Positions 18,744 to 25,420 of a stretch of DNA of 38,278 nt are shown piece by piece (the first letter of the stretch is position 1; each line of letters starts with the position of its first letter). Origin of the DNA: Bacteroides sp. GTDB taxonomy: Bacteria > Bacteroidota > Bacteroidia > Bacteroidales > Bacteroidaceae. Under the pieces are notes generated by a model, which was given only the letters and a program-made list of their open reading frames with translations, was not told the DNA's origin and did no database searches. The stretch lies in NCBI GenBank assembly GCA_015060705.1, contig SUXY01000029.1:1-38278 (forward strand). Reading direction: 5' to 3'. The position numbers and the translations under genes were made by a program.

Positions 18744-19226
18744 TTAATAGTTCACTTCAAAACAGGGACAATCTTTCTGTACCTCCGGAAGGTCCCGATG
18801 CCCCACGATACGGGCTTCGGGATAGTCTTCCTTCAAGCGTACCAACAAGCGTTGGAGGGTCAGTTTCTGTTCCGGAGTACGGGTATCTTCCGGCCGGTCG
18901 CGGGCATTCAGTCCGCCCTCGTAGCAGATGCCGATGCTGTGGGCGTTATAGCCCGTGGCATGCGCCCCTACTTGGTAGAGAGGTCGACCGCGGTGAACCA
19001 CCCCGTCGCGGGTGATGTAGTAGTGATAGCCGATGTCGGCGAAGCCACGGGCACGATGGTCACGACGGCAGTCGTCCACGGTGTAACACTGCGTGGCGCG
19101 GGTGGCACTACAATGGATCACGATCAGATCGATGCGGCGGTAGTTCTGGTACTGGCTGCTATGTAGAATGGCGTTACTCATTTTTTTGATGTATGATGTA
19201 TGATTTGCCATCTGGATGGTATTCAT
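18744..19226 (-). CDS. N-acetylmuramoyl-L-alanine amidase (T7 lysozyme-like)
   Basis: This 160-residue protein of the amidase_2/PGRP fold cleaves the amide between MurNAc and L-Ala in peptidoglycan. It shows LIVIHCSAT (first zinc His), GYHYYITRDG, YNAHSIGICYEGG and GHRDLPEVQKDCPCF (second zinc His and the Cys ligand). The loop between that His and Cys is shorter than in many Bacteroides relatives. No signal peptide is evident, as in phage-type amidases that are released by other means. Starts at 19226, 19211 and 19181 are all possible. It follows the smalltalk gene by 10 bp. Confidence 0.88.
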   Translation of the reverse strand: MNTIQMANHTSYIKKMSNAILHSSQYQNYRRIDLIVIHCSATRATQCYTVDDCRRDHRARGFADIGYHYYITRDGVVHRGRPLYQVGAHATGYNAHSIGICYEGGLNARDRPEDTRTPEQKLTLQRLLVRLKEDYPEARIVGHRDLPEVQKDCPCFEVNY

Positions 19227-19236
19227 ATCTCAAGCA

Positions 19237-19344
19237 TTAATTGCAGGCTTGCAGACCGAAGGTGGTCGCTACTGCGGTTAATACGGTAATTACGATTTTC
19301 AGGATTTTACTCCAGATGTTGTTAGTTGGTCTTTCGGTTTCCAT
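19237..19344 (-). CDS. Smalltalk family small protein
   Basis: This 35-residue ORF reads METERPTNNIWSKILK, then a hydrophobic helix (IVITVLTAVATTFGL), then QACN. The layout (charged start, WxKIL, one membrane-like helix ending in a Cys) matches the smalltalk proteins that sit between HU-like and amidase genes in Bacteroides. Its function is unknown. A membrane-active or holin-like role beside the amidase is only an inference. It overlaps no other gene, and the amidase ATG follows after 10 bp. Confidence 0.85.
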   Translation of the reverse strand: METERPTNNIWSKILKIVITVLTAVATTFGLQACN

Positions 19345-19397
19345 ACGGTTTTAGAGTTTTAGATTAATCATTCTATTTTGTCATTCATTTACCCAGT

Positions 19398-19515
19398 TTG
19401 TCATTCAGAGCGAAGCGAAGAATCTCGAGTACATATAGTGGGTGTTACCGAGATTTTTCGGACAGAGTCCTCAACAACACGTCTTCACTCCACTACGTTC
19501 CATTCTGAATGACAA
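19398..19515. repeat. GTCATTC repeat element with inverted ends
   Basis: TTGTCATTCAG (19398-19408) and CTGAATGACAA (19505-19515) are perfect inverted ends. Inside, AATCTCG (19421-19427) and CGAGATT (19449-19455) are also inverted. Related sequence recurs at 22943-23045, and the ends also recur in the hairpin at 20791-20843. It is a small dispersed non-coding element filling the HU-smalltalk gap. Confidence 0.8.
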
Positions 19516-19528
19516 TTACTAGGGAGAA

Positions 19529-20020
19529 TTATTCACCCGTTTGAGTACCTTCTGTTGATTCCTCTTCATCCACGATGGTAACGGTAGATTCCCCGTTCTT
19601 CACGGCCTTCAAGACCTTCTTCTGAACCGAGCGGATAGCCACCAAGTTGAAGGTTGCATCCTCCTTCAGGTTAAGGAACGAGAATCCACGCTCCCAGTTC
19701 ACGTTCACTGCCTTGATGTGAATTTCCGGATTGAACTCATTGGCGGTAAGCGCACCTTCGCTAGAGAAGGAAACATAGAAATTGCCCAAGTCACCCAACT
19801 GTACCTTGGTACCGTTCAGCAACATTTCGCGGAGGCAGTCCACCGCCATGGTGAGTACGGCAGCAATGTCGGAACGTTTGTACACACAACCATGCGTGGC
19901 GATGTGCTTGGCGAACTGGTCGAGGTTCATCACTTCATTGGTCTGGGCGCTCGCATAGTACTTGGCAGGCTCGTTCTTTTCCATCGGATTGTAACGGGCA
20001 GAAACACTGTAATTCAGCAT
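19529..20020 (-). CDS. HU-like DNA-binding protein (HU-HIG type)
   Basis: This 163-residue protein starts MLNYSVSARYNPMEKNEP. It continues with KYYASAQTNEVMNLDQFAKHIA, a helical dimerisation part, and VQLGDLGNFYVSFSSEGA, the beta-strand section of the HU/IHF fold. A C-terminal acidic tail ends in EEESTEGTQTGE. This is the extended HU family typical of Bacteroides, larger than the 90-residue HU. It probably bends DNA or organises the local element. A longer TTG start at 20071 is less likely. Upstream lies a 23-bp-period palindromic array (20075-20151), which could be its binding site or that of another factor. Confidence 0.88.
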   Translation of the reverse strand: MLNYSVSARYNPMEKNEPAKYYASAQTNEVMNLDQFAKHIATHGCVYKRSDIAAVLTMAVDCLREMLLNGTKVQLGDLGNFYVSFSSEGALTANEFNPEIHIKAVNVNWERGFSFLNLKEDATFNLVAIRSVQKKVLKAVKNGESTVTIVDEEESTEGTQTGE

Positions 20021-20059
20021 AATACGTAAGTTTTTTTTAATGGTTAAACAATCGTTTTT

Positions 20060-20151
20060 TTTGATGTACATCTTTCGCCGGAAAGACGTATCGTCTTACC
20101 TCGACAAGACGTATGGTCTTACTGGAGCAAGACGTATCATCTTCCGGCGAC
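20060..20151. repeat. Three 23-bp tandem units, each with an AAGACGTATCGTCTT-type palindrome
   Basis: Units start at 20083, 20106 and 20129, exactly 23 bp apart. Their heads are AAGACGTATCGTCTT, AAGACGTATGGTCTT and AAGACGTATCATCTT. The array is closed by a 9-bp inverted repeat, TCGCCGGAA at 20075-20083 and TTCCGGCGA at 20142-20150. A degenerate unit with the palindrome GATGTACATC (20063-20072) precedes it. The array lies between the divergent HU and DUF4248 genes, and a second such array is at 37177-37258. Confidence 0.9.
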
Positions 20152-20237
20152 AATTCAAAGATACGACATGCGGAGGACGTGTTTGTGAACCCTTGTCCGA
20201 TGGTATGAAAGGATGTGAGATAGAGTAGGTTAAAATG

Positions 20238-20268
20238 TTGTATATGAGGTAGATTATTTGTATCTTTA
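20238..20268 (+). promoter_or_regulatory. Promoter of the DUF4248 gene
   Basis: TTG (20238-20240), a 20-bp spacer, then TATCTTTA (20261-20268) gives a near-consensus Bacteroides promoter 22 bp before the ATG. The last base differs from TAnnTTTG. Confidence 0.5.
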
Positions 20269-20290
20269 TCTCATTAAAACGAGAAAAGAC

Positions 20291-20524
20291 ATGAAAGTAG
20301 AAGAAGAAAAAGAATGGCGAATCCGCCCTTATTACAAAAGTGAACTGGCACAGGCCTATGCACCTTACCTGGCCACCGGCTCTGCCTTGAACCGCTTGGC
20401 GCTATGGATTAGACTCAATGAACCGCTCAGCACCGCCTTGAAGCAAACGGGCTACCGCAGCAAACAGCGAACTTTTACCTCCAAGCAAGTCGCCCTGATT
20501 TTTGAGCACCTGGGGGAACCGTGA
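20291..20524 (+). CDS. DUF4248 family protein
   Basis: This 77-residue protein starts MKVEEEKEWRIRPYYKSELA and continues ATGSALNRLALWI, ending TSKQVALIFEHLGEP. The layout and the EHLGEP end match DUF4248, a small family of probable winged-helix type found next to HU-like and primase or VapE genes in Bacteroides. Its function is unknown; binding DNA as a regulator or replication accessory is an inference. It is transcribed away from HU, with the 23-bp array between them. The ATG at 20291 is preferred over the upstream start at 20258. Confidence 0.82.
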   Translation: MKVEEEKEWRIRPYYKSELAQAYAPYLATGSALNRLALWIRLNEPLSTALKQTGYRSKQRTFTSKQVALIFEHLGEP

Positions 20525-20553
20525 GTGAAACTGCTGATTTATAGAGCAAATAA

Positions 20554-20585
20554 TTTGGAAAACTAATCGGATTTTCGTACGTTTG
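20554..20585 (+). promoter_or_regulatory. Consensus promoter of the 52-residue peptide gene
   Basis: TTTG (20554-20557), a 20-bp spacer, then TACGTTTG (20578-20585) is a full match to the Bacteroides -33/-7 consensus. Transcription would start about 20 bp before the ATG at 20613. Confidence 0.75.
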
Positions 20586-20612
20586 CGATGTAAAATACTA
20601 AACAGAATCATT

Positions 20613-20771
20613 ATGGGAACAAAAGAAACAACAAAAGCGAGTAACGTCAAGATACAAGACTTACGGGACTCTGAAACCAAAAAGGAAACCAAAAAGCCTT
20701 TCAAACTGACTATCGTATCTAAAGAAGAATTGGAAAAACTACGCATTCCGGTATATCCTTACATTTTATAA
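20613..20771 (+). CDS. Unrecognised 52-residue peptide with its own promoter
   Basis: The ORF starts MGTKETTKASNVKIQDL and has a lysine/glutamate-rich centre. It ends in a more hydrophobic KLTIVSKEELEKLRIP followed by VYPYIL. There is no signal peptide, no membrane segment and no Cys. I do not recognise a family. It is preceded by a textbook promoter and followed by a strong 17-bp hairpin, which together argue for a real single-gene transcript. The charged leader-like N-terminus and aromatic tail could suit a modified peptide or a protein-protein adaptor, but no modifying enzyme is adjacent. Confidence 0.65.
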   Translation: MGTKETTKASNVKIQDLRDSETKKETKKPFKLTIVSKEELEKLRIPVYPYIL

Positions 20772-20790
20772 TATATATGTAATAGCTTCT

Positions 20791-20843
20791 AACACTATTT
20801 GTCATTCAGACGACCGAAAGGAAGAAGAATGACAAGTAGTGTT
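20791..20843. terminator. 17-bp hairpin between convergent genes
   Basis: 20791-20807 pairs with 20827-20843 over 17 bp with a single G-T pair and a 19-nt loop. It lies between the peptide gene (plus) and the end of the primase gene (minus), so it probably terminates both. Its stem contains GTCATTC, linking it to the dispersed repeat at 19398-19515. Confidence 0.75.
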
Positions 20844-20869
20844 AACTGATATATCATTCCCTTTTTTTA

Positions 20870-22669
20870 TCAAGTAAAGATTTCCCCCTGTACGGTGCAT
20901 TGATCCAGTTTCTTCCCTAGCCAACAACTATTGTCGAACGGGACCTTGGGGTTGGGAAGGTCGAGGGACTTGGGAGCAATGAAGTTCACGAAGCGGCCGT
21001 TGTGCGTGTTGTAGTAGAACGACGCTACACCCGGCTGACCGAGGTGTCGGAACTTCACCTTCTGCACATGTATCCGCGTGACTCCCTGCGTACGGTTCCG
21101 CTCGATAGCAAGACCGAAATCGGCTTTGTTGAAGAACGATGCCGAACCGCTGATGTCGTACATCGTGGGAACGGGATACAGCCCCGTGGCTGGATCCTTC
21201 TTCATCTTGGTAGGGTGAGCAGCAAGTATCACCAGCACCTGTCGCCGACGGGCAAAACTCCGGAGCTTTTCCAGAAACTCGCTGATGTATTGCGTCTCGC
21301 TCTGTCCTGTCGGGATGAGATGCTCCAGGCAGTTGTACGGGTCGAGAATGAGTACCCGGATACCCTTTCGCCGTACCAGCATCTCCGCCTTTTCCAATAT
21401 CGTATCCACGCGATAGCCTTCTTCGGGCAGGATATCGAAGAAATTGCGCGAGAGATAGCGCAATCCCGATTCATACTCCAGTTCACTCATCACCCCTTGT
21501 TGGAAAGGCTTCCCGACCAACTTTTCCATGAGCTTGGGGATGTGCAGGGTTATGGGGAAATTCTCCGGACTGAACCACGCACAGCGCCAGTCGTACCGAA
21601 TGGATAGGCGTATCGCTACCTCGTCCAGGAACTCACTCTTGCCATCACCGGGAATCCCTGTGACAATCATCAGACGACCCGTTTCCACGCTCAAATGGTC
21701 GTCCAGTTCGCCCATGCCGAGGACGGCTCCTTTCTGAAGACCTTTTTCGAAAAGAGCGGCCAGGTCGTCTTCTACATCGGCAGCGGTGAACACGCCTTCC
21801 ATGGGTACTTCCGGTGCTTCGTTCAAGGCTTTTTGCAAGGATGCTACACCACCTTTCATCAGCAGTTCGTTGGCATCCTTGCAGCCGGGACCATAGCTCA
21901 CGATACGACAGCGTTCTTCGCCCAACCGACGGACGAGTTCGGCGCGGAGTTCCAGTCCTTTGGTATCGGTATCGGCGGCGATGTACACCGTCCGCTTGTT
22001 TTCGAAATGCGTTTCCATGAAATCGTCGAGGAAGGTCAGGTTGGTCTGGGCACCGTTGGGTACGCTGACTACATCGTCCCGTCCTGCCACGAGGAAGGCC
22101 AAGGCATCCATTTCGCCTTCGGTGATGATACATTCCGAGGTATCGCGGATGTGGTCGATGCGCCACGGCACGAGTCGGGCACCGCTTTCGAGCATGAAGT
22201 TTTTTGCTCCGTCGCGGTACTTGCGGTTGATGAGTTCGCCGTCGACCGTATAGGGAAAGACGATGCAGCGTTCCACGTTGCCTGTTTGTGGGAGGGTACG
22301 GCATACCTTGGTGATGTTTTCTTTGGTCAGCACTTCGGCGGGTATACCTCGGGTAGAAAACCAGGTCCGCATGTTTTCGTCCAGCGGTTGTTCGTTGGTG
22401 AGTGGACCGGGCTTTCTGTAGTCTTTTGGGGCTGGTGGTTGGGGCGCTGCCGTTGCCGGTGTGTGGTATAGCTTTTCGGTTTGTCCGAAGAAGAAGGATT
22501 TTCCACAGTGGTGACAGTGTGCGATGCACTTTTCCCAGTCGACGGACAGGGATTTGTCCCGTTTGTTGGTTCTCTCGTTGTGGCAGGCCGGACAGTACTG
22601 TTTTTCCTTCCGTTTGCCGGTTGTGGCGGTTAGGCCAAGTTCTTTTAGTTTGTTGTAATCGATTTTCAT
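20870..22669 (-). CDS. TOPRIM primase-helicase (T7 gp4-like)
   Basis: This 599-residue protein starts MKIDYNKLKELGL; an ATG at 22690 would add seven residues. A zinc finger (C26-x2-C29 ... C52-x2-C55) is followed by the TOPRIM domain with TEGEMDAL (Glu184) and AADTDTKG (Asp233, Asp235). The RecA/DnaB-like helicase domain has Walker A GIPGDGKS (338-345), ILDPYN as Walker B, and ILAAHPTK. This order is the same as in T7 gp4 and mitochondrial Twinkle. It should prime and unwind DNA for replication of the module or a related element. It is the only complete replication enzyme in the module. Confidence 0.88.
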   Translation of the reverse strand: MKIDYNKLKELGLTATTGKRKEKQYCPACHNERTNKRDKSLSVDWEKCIAHCHHCGKSFFFGQTEKLYHTPATAAPQPPAPKDYRKPGPLTNEQPLDENMRTWFSTRGIPAEVLTKENITKVCRTLPQTGNVERCIVFPYTVDGELINRKYRDGAKNFMLESGARLVPWRIDHIRDTSECIITEGEMDALAFLVAGRDDVVSVPNGAQTNLTFLDDFMETHFENKRTVYIAADTDTKGLELRAELVRRLGEERCRIVSYGPGCKDANELLMKGGVASLQKALNEAPEVPMEGVFTAADVEDDLAALFEKGLQKGAVLGMGELDDHLSVETGRLMIVTGIPGDGKSEFLDEVAIRLSIRYDWRCAWFSPENFPITLHIPKLMEKLVGKPFQQGVMSELEYESGLRYLSRNFFDILPEEGYRVDTILEKAEMLVRRKGIRVLILDPYNCLEHLIPTGQSETQYISEFLEKLRSFARRRQVLVILAAHPTKMKKDPATGLYPVPTMYDISGSASFFNKADFGLAIERNRTQGVTRIHVQKVKFRHLGQPGVASFYYNTHNGRFVNFIAPKSLDLPNPKVPFDNSCWLGKKLDQCTVQGEIFT

Positions 22670-22746
22670 ATTTTTATGTATTCTTTTCATTTTTCTTTTG
22701 CCCGAACAAAAGAAAAACGAAACAAAAAGAAAATTCGCCGTCTGCA

Positions 22747-22857
22747 TTTTTTTGCCTACTCCGGCGCTTTATTCCGCTAAACAAAAAGAACTCGCTTCGC
22801 TCAAACAGCTTTTTGTTTTTAACGCTCCATAAAGCACCTCCGCTTAACGGCAAAAAA
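22747..22857. repeat. Long imperfect hairpin centred on AACTCGCTTCGCTCAAACAG
   Basis: The left arm begins TTTTTTTGCC and includes CGCTTTATT and AACAAAAAG. The right arm carries CTTTTTGTTT, ATAAAGCAC and GGCAAAAAAA in the reverse order. The central 20 bases recur in reverse complement, with two changes, inside the hairpin at 23145-23250. The base is next to the primase start region. Confidence 0.75.
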
Positions 22858-22942
22858 AAGAGGCCGGACCTTAATGTTTTCTTGATTTGGGATGCAATAC
22901 TGCTTCGCTCGTTGCGGTGGGTGTTATTTGTACTCTCTTTCT

Positions 22943-23045
22943 TTTGTCATCCAGAACGGAACGTAGTGGAGTGAAGGATCTCGAATACATTCACGTTAAT
23001 GAATTACTGTATGCCACCGAGATTTTCGTACAGAGTCTTCAACTA
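22943..23045. repeat. Second copy of the GTCATTC/AATCTCG element
   Basis: TTGTCATCCAGAACGGAACG, then GTAGTGGAGTGAAGGATCTC and later ACCGAGATTTTCGTACAGAG parallel the element at 19398-19515. There GAACGTAGTGGAGTGAAG appears on the opposite strand (19483-19500). The copy lies between the two long hairpins. Confidence 0.7.
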
Positions 23046-23144
23046 CTCTCCCCCTTGTGAAGGTGGAGAAAAACGAAACCATCCACCTCAAACAGCGAAG
23101 CGCATTTGAGTTCCCCGTTGGAGACCCGGCATTTAGTGGAGAAG

Positions 23145-23250
23145 CGTGAAGAAATTTTTGCCTTTTCCCGTGAAGAAGAAAAAGCTGTTTGAGCGTTAGC
23201 GAGTTCTTTTTCTTTAGGGAAAAGGTGAAAATTTTAGCTTCGGAACGGGA
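23145..23250. repeat. Long imperfect hairpin centred on CTGTTTGAGCGTTAGCGAGT
   Basis: The left arm (GAAGAAATTTTTGCCTTTTC onwards) pairs with the right arm that ends AAAATTTTAGCTTC, with a few bulges. The loop is the reverse complement of the loop at 22747-22857, while the arm sequences differ. The two elements therefore share the loop and the folding but not the stem bases. Confidence 0.75.
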
Positions 23251-23276
23251 GCCGGCAGTCTTTCTTTTTTGTTATC

Positions 23277-23338
23277 TTTTTTCTTTCTGCTGCCAGAAAG
23301 AAAAAAGTAATAGCGGTCAGAACGAAAAAAGTAATAGC
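23277..23338. repeat. 13-bp hairpin followed by a 15-bp direct repeat
   Basis: TTTTTTCTTTCTG (23277-23289) pairs with CAGAAAGAAAAAA (23294-23306). GAAAAAAGTAATAGC occurs at 23300-23314 and again at 23324-23338, 24 bp apart. It lies 20 bp beyond the stop of the DUF4373 gene and may end that transcript. Confidence 0.7.
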
Positions 23339-23357
23339 ACATTGAGAAAGAAAGAAT

Positions 23358-24239
23358 TCAGAAAACCCATTCCTTCCGCAAAGGATTCCAATTCGCCTGA
23401 TCATTCGGCCTTGGCGGCGCATCATCCGGAATCGGAACATCACAATACGAACGCTTCCCCGTTTCCGGATCCCGAAACTCAAACCGATAAGGATCAAGCA
23501 CCTCCGTTTCACGCAAATAACAAACCAGTTTCTTGAAAGTCGCACTACCCGGAGTATTGAAAAAACAAAAATACCGCTTGGCATCCGTAGGCGACTGAAT
23601 ATCCTTCTCGTTTCCAATAGCCTGCACATGTTGTTTGAAAAGATTTAACACCTCATCGAAACGTCTGACAAAAGCCTGCCCCAATCCACTGCGCATCGCC
23701 ATGATCTCCTTCCATTGCTCCTCCTCTTGAAGCGCATTCACATGACGTTCCCAAGCAGGCGTCTCAGGAATAGAAAAATCACCACCATCATCACCCTTAT
23801 CTTCTTCTTTTGATGATGATGATACTTTTACTTTTACTTTTCCTTTTACTTTATCAAAAGATATTGTATCAGAGGCATTACTGATTTCCAGCGACTTAGC
23901 AGCTCTTTTCTTCTGCTTATACGCCTCAAATCGCGCTCTTCTATCTTCCAAAGGCTTCATCAATTCGTTCAATTTAGGCGAATAAAACGTAAAATCATCG
24001 CAAATAAACAAACCGTAATTGTTTATGATGTTGAGTAGTTTGGGAAGGCGTATGTTCAGTTGTCTTCTCAAGGATTTCAGGTTACGAAAATCGCCGATGT
24101 AATCGTCTTGCGTGCGTAGATACTCCATGACGGCCCAATAAATACCATAACCTGTCATACCTTCTTTCTCGATGAGGTGCATTACTTCCGTAGTGTTCCG
24201 CATACTAACCTCGTGCGGAATGTATTGGTCTCGTTTCAT
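23358..24239 (-). CDS. DUF4373 (Lin1244/Lin1753-like) replication-type protein
   Basis: This 293-residue protein opens with MKRDQYIPHEVSMRNTTEVM, then GMTGYGIYWAVMEYLR, the hallmark of DUF4373, a winged-helix domain found in phage and plasmid replication proteins. A low-complexity linker follows (about 125-150, serine and acidic residues). A C-terminal domain (about 160-260) contains DAKRYFCFFNTPGS and resembles the DUF7833 type. It lies downstream of the unknown 204-residue gene and upstream of the primase gene in the same direction. I infer that it recognises an origin or loads the helicase, but this is not proven. Confidence 0.82.
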   Translation of the reverse strand: MKRDQYIPHEVSMRNTTEVMHLIEKEGMTGYGIYWAVMEYLRTQDDYIGDFRNLKSLRRQLNIRLPKLLNIINNYGLFICDDFTFYSPKLNELMKPLEDRRARFEAYKQKKRAAKSLEISNASDTISFDKVKGKVKVKVSSSSKEEDKGDDGGDFSIPETPAWERHVNALQEEEQWKEIMAMRSGLGQAFVRRFDEVLNLFKQHVQAIGNEKDIQSPTDAKRYFCFFNTPGSATFKKLVCYLRETEVLDPYRFEFRDPETGKRSYCDVPIPDDAPPRPNDQANWNPLRKEWVF

Positions 24240-24269
24240 AATTGATTAATTAAGTTTTTCATAACGCCA

Positions 24270-24277
24270 CAAATGTA
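24270..24277 (-). promoter_or_regulatory. Possible -7 box of the DUF4373 gene
   Basis: On the minus strand TACATTTG matches TAnnTTTG, 30 bp before the ATG at 24239. No -33 TTG is seen at the expected distance, so support is limited. Confidence 0.35.
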
Positions 24278-24285
24278 AGTGATTG

Positions 24286-24900
24286 TCAGCAAAGGATTGC
24301 TTTCTTATAATTCCCATAAATCGACGGTTGTTTCTTCGCAAGAGAAACTACATAACTGTCCGTCAGGAGTAGTTTTTCGGCAGCCGCAAGCATCCCTTGC
24401 CATCGGTCCCATTCCTCGGGTTTCATGGCTCCCGGCAACGGATGATCCGACAGGCACTCCTTGTTCAGGCAATGCAAGTCATATCCCGTCCGCACCACCT
24501 TGTTCAGGTGATTGTTGAACGTTCTTTCCTTGTCTTCCAGCTCGATGCGGCATCCGTCTTTCAGGAAAGAATAATACTGCTTGTTGATTTGGTTATGCTT
24601 CAAGCTGGGCGCCAGACCGAGCTTGATCAAGGCACAGTACACCGACAAGAGGAAATCAGTCTCTCCATAGCCTTCTCCCTCTACTTCCATCAGCCTTGTC
24701 CTTTGATTGAAATGGCAATGATGCAACTGCCCAATGCATTGAGCCAGTTGCTGCCGGTCTACCCAATCGTGGAAGATGTGGGTTTTCGGTCTGCCTTTGC
24801 TTCTGGAAGGAACGGCTTCCGTAGTTTCTGTTGCCAACTGCTTGATGATTGCATCAAGCTCATTTCTCATCGCTTCGAGTTTTCTGATAATTTGTTTCAT
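24286..24900 (-). CDS. Uncharacterised module protein with an AT-hook-like GRPKTH
   Basis: This 204-residue protein begins with a helical stretch (MKQIIRKLEAMRNELDAIIK), followed by a basic RSKGRPKTH segment near residues 52-61 that resembles an AT-hook. The remainder is mixed helix and strand, with NQINKQYYSFLKDGC and ERTFNNHLNKVVRTGYD. I do not recognise a family. Its position at the upstream end of the DUF4373 and primase genes suggests a DNA-binding regulator or replication accessory. It is the rightmost gene before the right inverted repeat. Confidence 0.7.
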   Translation of the reverse strand: MKQIIRKLEAMRNELDAIIKQLATETTEAVPSRSKGRPKTHIFHDWVDRQQLAQCIGQLHHCHFNQRTRLMEVEGEGYGETDFLLSVYCALIKLGLAPSLKHNQINKQYYSFLKDGCRIELEDKERTFNNHLNKVVRTGYDLHCLNKECLSDHPLPGAMKPEEWDRWQGMLAAAEKLLLTDSYVVSLAKKQPSIYGNYKKAILC

Positions 24901-25420
24901 AATCTTGAGTTTTTGCGAGAGAAGAAAGCTGTCAGAAAAACGGCCCGAAGTCTAGAATCCTTCCTCCATCCTGCTTCACTCAAGTAAATCTTTTTTATTA
25001 ATTTTAAAGGTTTTCGAAGGATGAAGTTAAGAAGCATAAATAACATTCAAAAGCGTTTTTATTATGTTTAACAATGGGAACGTTTGCGAAAACAATTTTA
25101 AAGATTGGGTACGTTCTCAAAGTTTAATGGATGTTAACGAAAAAGACGCTAAAGGATAAATATTTTGATAAAAGCATGGTTAATAAAGAATAATTTATTT
25201 TCTTTGCAAATGAATTGTAAGTTCCGGGGGAACTTATCTAGACTACTCTTTCTGATGTTATAACCTCTTGGAAATCAATAATAATAACTTCTACTCAAAC
25301 AATCGTATTCTTTTCGGGTTACAATAAAAATGAAAAAAAGAAGTCCCTTCTAGTCTTCTTGCTTTCACATTCGTGGTTGAATTTTAACCTATGAATTGTT
25401 AATCGATAAAGGAAAGGAAT
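24901..25420. other. 520-bp intergenic region between module and recombinase
   Basis: No gene is supported. The right 22-bp inverted repeat (25215-25236) lies here, preceded by AT-rich sequence. An A/G-rich ribosome-binding-like stretch (AAAGGAAAGG) stands just before the recombinase ATG. I see no clear TAnnTTTG promoter for the recombinase. Confidence 0.7.
25215..25237. repeat. Right copy of the 22-bp inverted repeat
   Basis: TAAGTTCC (25218-25225), GGG, GGAACTTA (25229-25236) form an 8-bp stem. With TTG in front, the 22 bases are the exact reverse complement of 18610-18631. It lies 184 bp before the start of the tyrosine recombinase gene. Confidence 0.92.

Larger units (their letters stand above)
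22670..23357. other. 688-bp repeat-rich intergenic stretch
   Basis: No gene is supported here. The stretch holds two long imperfect hairpins (22747-22857 and 23145-23250), a copy of the GTCATTC element (22943-23045), a short hairpin around 23089-23112 (CTCAAA...TTTGAG), and a 13-bp hairpin (23277-23306) with a 15-bp direct repeat next to it. Several frames are open by chance because of the base composition. Confidence 0.8.

Noticed and set aside
20060-20151. Reading the 23-bp array as a CRISPR array
   Set aside because: Only three units with 8-bp variable parts and no cas genes. Repeat and spacer lengths are far below CRISPR values.
22402-22974. 190-codon open frame on the plus strand over the primase start and the repeat gap
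   Set aside because: Half of it is antisense to the zinc-finger part of the primase and the rest reads through hairpin repeats.
23189-23629. Open frames on both strands near the DUF4373 gene end
   Set aside because: They overlap the DUF4373 gene in other frames and include low-complexity repeat sequence.
18609-25237. Reading the two 22-bp repeats as attL/attR of an integrated element
   Set aside because: Attachment sites of an integrated element should be direct repeats. These are inverted by core triplet and flank, so inversion or terminal repeats fit better.
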